Source: Fidelibacterota bacterium (GTDB lineage Bacteria > Fidelibacterota > Fidelibacteria > Fidelibacterales > Fidelibacteraceae). From it: a DNA stretch of 8,181 nucleotides. The position numbers and the translations under genes are program-made. The stretch spans positions 1 through 8,181 of the forward strand of contig JAGLUM010000463.1 in the NCBI GenBank assembly GCA_023134755.1. The letters are read 5' to 3'. Below the pieces are notes generated by a model, which worked only from the letters and a program-made list of their open reading frames with translations, was not told the DNA's origin and made no database searches. Shown piece after piece: positions 5,993 through 8,181 of this stretch (position 1 is the stretch's first letter; each line of letters starts with the position of its first letter).

Positions 5993-7297
5993 TTATTTCT
6001 TTTTAAATAGTAATTTAACAGGTACACCTTTAAAATTATAGTTTTTTCTTAAGGTGCTTTCAAGATACTTTTTATAGTTATCCATTATCAGGGTCGGTTC
6101 ATTACAGAAGAAACCGATCATAGGAGGATTATCAAGGATCTGGGTAACATACTTGATCTTGATATATTTTCCTTTTGTAGAGGCAGGGGGATTCTGTTTA
6201 ATAACCCGTATAAAGAAATCATTTAGTTCAGAAGTCGGGATACGTTGTTTCATGCGTTCCTGAACCGCAAATGCTTCATCGAGAAGCTTATAAAGACGCT
6301 GTTTTTTTATTCCGGAAATATACATAATAGGAATATCAGTCAACACCGGAAAATGATAAAGCAACTCCTTGGTATATTCTGCTGCGGTATAGGTGTCCTT
6401 CTCAATCAAATCCCATTTATTCATTGCGACGATCAGCCCCTTTCGCTGATCAATAATTTCCTGCACAATGCGTACATCCTGGTTGCAAAATCCCTTGTCG
6501 ACATCAACAATAAGAATACACACGTTACTTTCACGTATTGCACGTTTGCTGCGTATAAAGCTGTAAAATTCAATGGAATCACTAATTTTCTTTTTTTTGC
6601 GCAGACCGGCTGTATCCACCAGCATCACGGATTTTCCATGATAGGTCATCTTGCTGTTAATGCTGTCGCGCGTGGTACCGGCAATATCTGTAACAATATG
6701 ACGGTTTTTCCCTAAAAAAGTATTTGCAATGGTCGATTTTCCGGCATTGGGCATACCCAGAATAGATATTTTAAGATCATATTCTTCTTTCGGTGCCGCA
6801 TCTGTTGAAGGCAGATTTTCAATAATAATATCCAGCAGATCTCCGGTTGATCGTCCGGTAAGCGCAGAAACCTCCACAGGAGTGCCGAATCCAAGTGAAT
6901 GAAACTGATGTACTTCGTGTTCAAAGCGTTCATCATCAACCTTATTGACCACTACCAGTACCGGTTTGTTGCTTCGGCGTAGAATCTTAGCGATAAAATC
7001 ATCAAATTTCGTAATACCTGTGGTAGCGTCCACAAGAAATAAAATCAGGTTGGCTTCATCCGTAGCAATAATAGCCTGTTCACGCATGGCGGTTTCGATA
7101 GAATCCCGGGGATCCATCATAATACCACCTGTGTCAATAACGGTAAAATGCCGATTATTCCATTCTACTTCCGAATAAGTACGGTCGCGCGTTACGCCCT
7201 CAATTTCATGTACAATGGCTTTACGGGTCTGGATGAACCTGTTATATAGTGTGGATTTTCCAACATTGGGACGGCCGACAATTGCAACGATACTCAT
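5993..7297 (-). CDS. der: Ribosome-assembly GTPase Der (EngA), tandem GTPase domains
   Basis: Der is a GTPase with two G domains that supports late assembly of the 50S ribosomal subunit in the cytoplasm. The first domain has GRPNVGKST (8-16), the switch I threonine in GVTRDRTY, DTGG (55-58), NKVD (118-121) and SALTG (144-148). The second has GMPNAGKST (181-189), GTTRD (207-211), DTAG (228-231) and NKWD (293-296). A KH-like domain (about 350-434) closes the protein. The length of 434 matches the family. The G5 loop of the second domain reads SGIKKQR rather than the usual SALTG-like form, a mild deviation. The gene starts only 5 bp after the stop of the namZ-like gene, so cotranscription and perhaps translational coupling are likely. 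No strong Shine-Dalgarno precedes its ATG, which fits coupling. The identification is secure. Confidence 0.97.
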   Translation of the reverse strand: MSIVAIVGRPNVGKSTLYNRFIQTRKAIVHEIEGVTRDRTYSEVEWNNRHFTVIDTGGIMMDPRDSIETAMREQAIIATDEANLILFLVDATTGITKFDDFIAKILRRSNKPVLVVVNKVDDERFEHEVHQFHSLGFGTPVEVSALTGRSTGDLLDIIIENLPSTDAAPKEEYDLKISILGMPNAGKSTIANTFLGKNRHIVTDIAGTTRDSINSKMTYHGKSVMLVDTAGLRKKKKISDSIEFYSFIRSKRAIRESNVCILIVDVDKGFCNQDVRIVQEIIDQRKGLIVAMNKWDLIEKDTYTAAEYTKELLYHFPVLTDIPIMYISGIKKQRLYKLLDEAFAVQERMKQRIPTSELNDFFIRVIKQNPPASTKGKYIKIKYVTQILDNPPMIGFFCNEPTLIMDNYKKYLESTLRKNYNFKGVPVKLLFKKK

Positions 7298-7302
7298 AGC
7301 TG

Positions 7303-8181
7303 CTAATATAGTAAATAATTTTCACGAACAAGGATAAATTGTGATAATTCTTGTTGATAGCTTTCAATGATCTCATCAGCTGATCTTCCTTCGATAATCA
7401 TCGTAAAAGCATCGCTATTTCCCCATAATAAATTCATCCAGCGTTTGCGTGTGATAATAAATTCGTCCGGATAAAGGGTATGCAAAATGTCAATTAGATG
7501 TATACCGAATTCGACTGATTTAAATACAGCAGGATCTGTTACCGTTAAAGCCAGTCCCTGACATGTGATCCCTTCAAATTTCGGGTTCATGCAATATCCC
7601 GGCATATCTTCAGGGATGAAGGTGTCGGCTTTAATTTTTACACCAGGCAGCAAGCGTTCTTCTAATTCTGCGATCACTGCGTCAGCATCTATGTAATCAG
7701 CACCCACCAGTTCAAACGGTTTGTCCGTACCGCGGCCTTCTGAAAAATTAGTAGCTTCAAACAAGCACATACCCGGATAAAGCAAAGCTTCGTTTATATT
7801 GCGCATGTTGGGGGACGGGTCGATCCAAGGTAGCTTTGTTTGTTTAAAATCCTTATTCGGGTTCCATCCGGAGAATTCAATTACATGCAGTTCAAGATTG
7901 TTCGCCTGATTGATCCATCCCTCGTCTTTGATCATTAGTGCCAGTTCTCCCACGGTCATGCCATGGCGAATAGGGATGGGGTACATCCCGACAAAAGAAT
8001 GGTAATCTTGCTGTAAAATGGGTCCTTCCGCAATGCGGCCGATAGGATTTGGCCGGTCAAGAATATATACCGGAATATGATTTTCCGCTCCTGCTTCCAT
8101 AATTTGTCCCATTGTAGAAATGTAAGTGTAAAACCGTGCACCGATATCCTGAATATCAAAAATAAGCACATCAATACCTTC
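7303..8181 (-). CDS. namZ: DUF1343 / NamZ-like exo-beta-N-acetylmuramidase, 5' end missing
   Basis: The frame runs open to the right edge, so the N-terminal part (about 100-130 residues, plus any signal peptide) is outside the window; 292 residues are visible. Family landmarks are FDIQDIGARFYTY near the edge, DRPNPIGR (visible residues 42-49), GMYPIPIRHGMTVGEL (65-80), PSPNM (122-126), FEATNFSEGRGTDKPFE (141-157) and the typical closing region EGRSADEII...VRENYLLY. The conserved DUF1343 family includes Bacillus YbbC/NamZ, which removes terminal N-acetylmuramic acid from peptidoglycan fragments (glycoside hydrolase family 171). A role in cell-wall turnover in the periplasm is therefore likely. 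The GTG at 8169 is an internal codon, not the start: the codons before it (EGID) belong to the same conserved motif. It is immediately followed by der with a 5-bp gap. Confidence 0.92.
   Translation of the reverse strand, partial: EGIDVLIFDIQDIGARFYTYISTMGQIMEAGAENHIPVYILDRPNPIGRIAEGPILQQDYHSFVGMYPIPIRHGMTVGELALMIKDEGWINQANNLELHVIEFSGWNPNKDFKQTKLPWIDPSPNMRNINEALLYPGMCLFEATNFSEGRGTDKPFELVGADYIDADAVIAELEERLLPGVKIKADTFIPEDMPGYCMNPKFEGITCQGLALTVTDPAVFKSVEFGIHLIDILHTLYPDEFIITRKRWMNLLWGNSDAFTMIIEGRSADEIIESYQQELSQFILVRENYLLY

Noticed and set aside
6245..6715. Plus-strand 156-codon frame antisense to der
   Set aside because: Der is certain in the opposite strand; the long frame arises from its codon pattern.
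7303..8169. GTG at 8169 as the true start of the namZ-like gene
   Set aside because: The open frame continues to the window edge, and the residues before the GTG belong to the conserved motif, so the gene is simply cut by the window.

Overview
The window looks like chromosomal DNA from a Gram-negative bacterium, most likely of the Bacteroidota/FCB (Fibrobacterota-Chlorobiota-Bacteroidota) superphylum. The evidence is a sphingolipid-type serine palmitoyltransferase homologue, a periplasmic-TPR sensor kinase of a kind common in Bacteroidota, a small signal-peptide beta-barrel protein, a DUF1343/NamZ peptidoglycan glycosidase and AT-rich DNA. Several genes have clear Shine-Dalgarno sites (787, 2202 and 5957). 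These are unusual for core Bacteroidia and Flavobacteriia, so a sister lineage of the FCB group is quite possible. I cannot name the species.

Layout. Bases 1-786 contain no convincing protein gene. Within this AT-rich stretch lies a GC-rich island (about 309-447) with a perfect tRNA-Leu(UAA)-like anticodon arm, strong hairpin potential, an ACCA end and a terminator-like hairpin. It reads as a decayed or rearranged tRNA gene, or possibly a structured RNA. Next come two plus-strand genes: an alpha-oxoamine synthase closest to serine palmitoyltransferase (787-2040) and a classical short-chain dehydrogenase (2202-3020). The 161 bp between them carry degenerate 7-bp periodic repeats. From 3098 to the right edge everything is on the minus strand. 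In transcription order these are a 5'-truncated namZ-like gene (from the right edge to 7303), der (7297-5993), a predicted 8-stranded outer-membrane barrel protein (5957-5373) and a TPR hybrid-free sensor histidine kinase (5242-3098).

How the genes fit together. The synthase plus the reductase could carry out the first two steps of sphingoid-base synthesis: condensation of serine with an acyl thioester, then NADPH reduction of the 3-keto product. A cysteate/sulfonolipid variant cannot be excluded. namZ and der are separated by only 5 bp and are probably cotranscribed, linking peptidoglycan recycling with ribosome assembly by position only. The barrel protein follows der by 35 bp and may belong to the same transcript. 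The kinase appears to have its own weak promoter and has no response regulator in the window.

I saw no insertion sequence, integrase, CRISPR array, toxin-antitoxin pair or defence system. The parts least explained by known genes are the 309-480 RNA-like island and the repeat-bearing spacer at 2041-2201.
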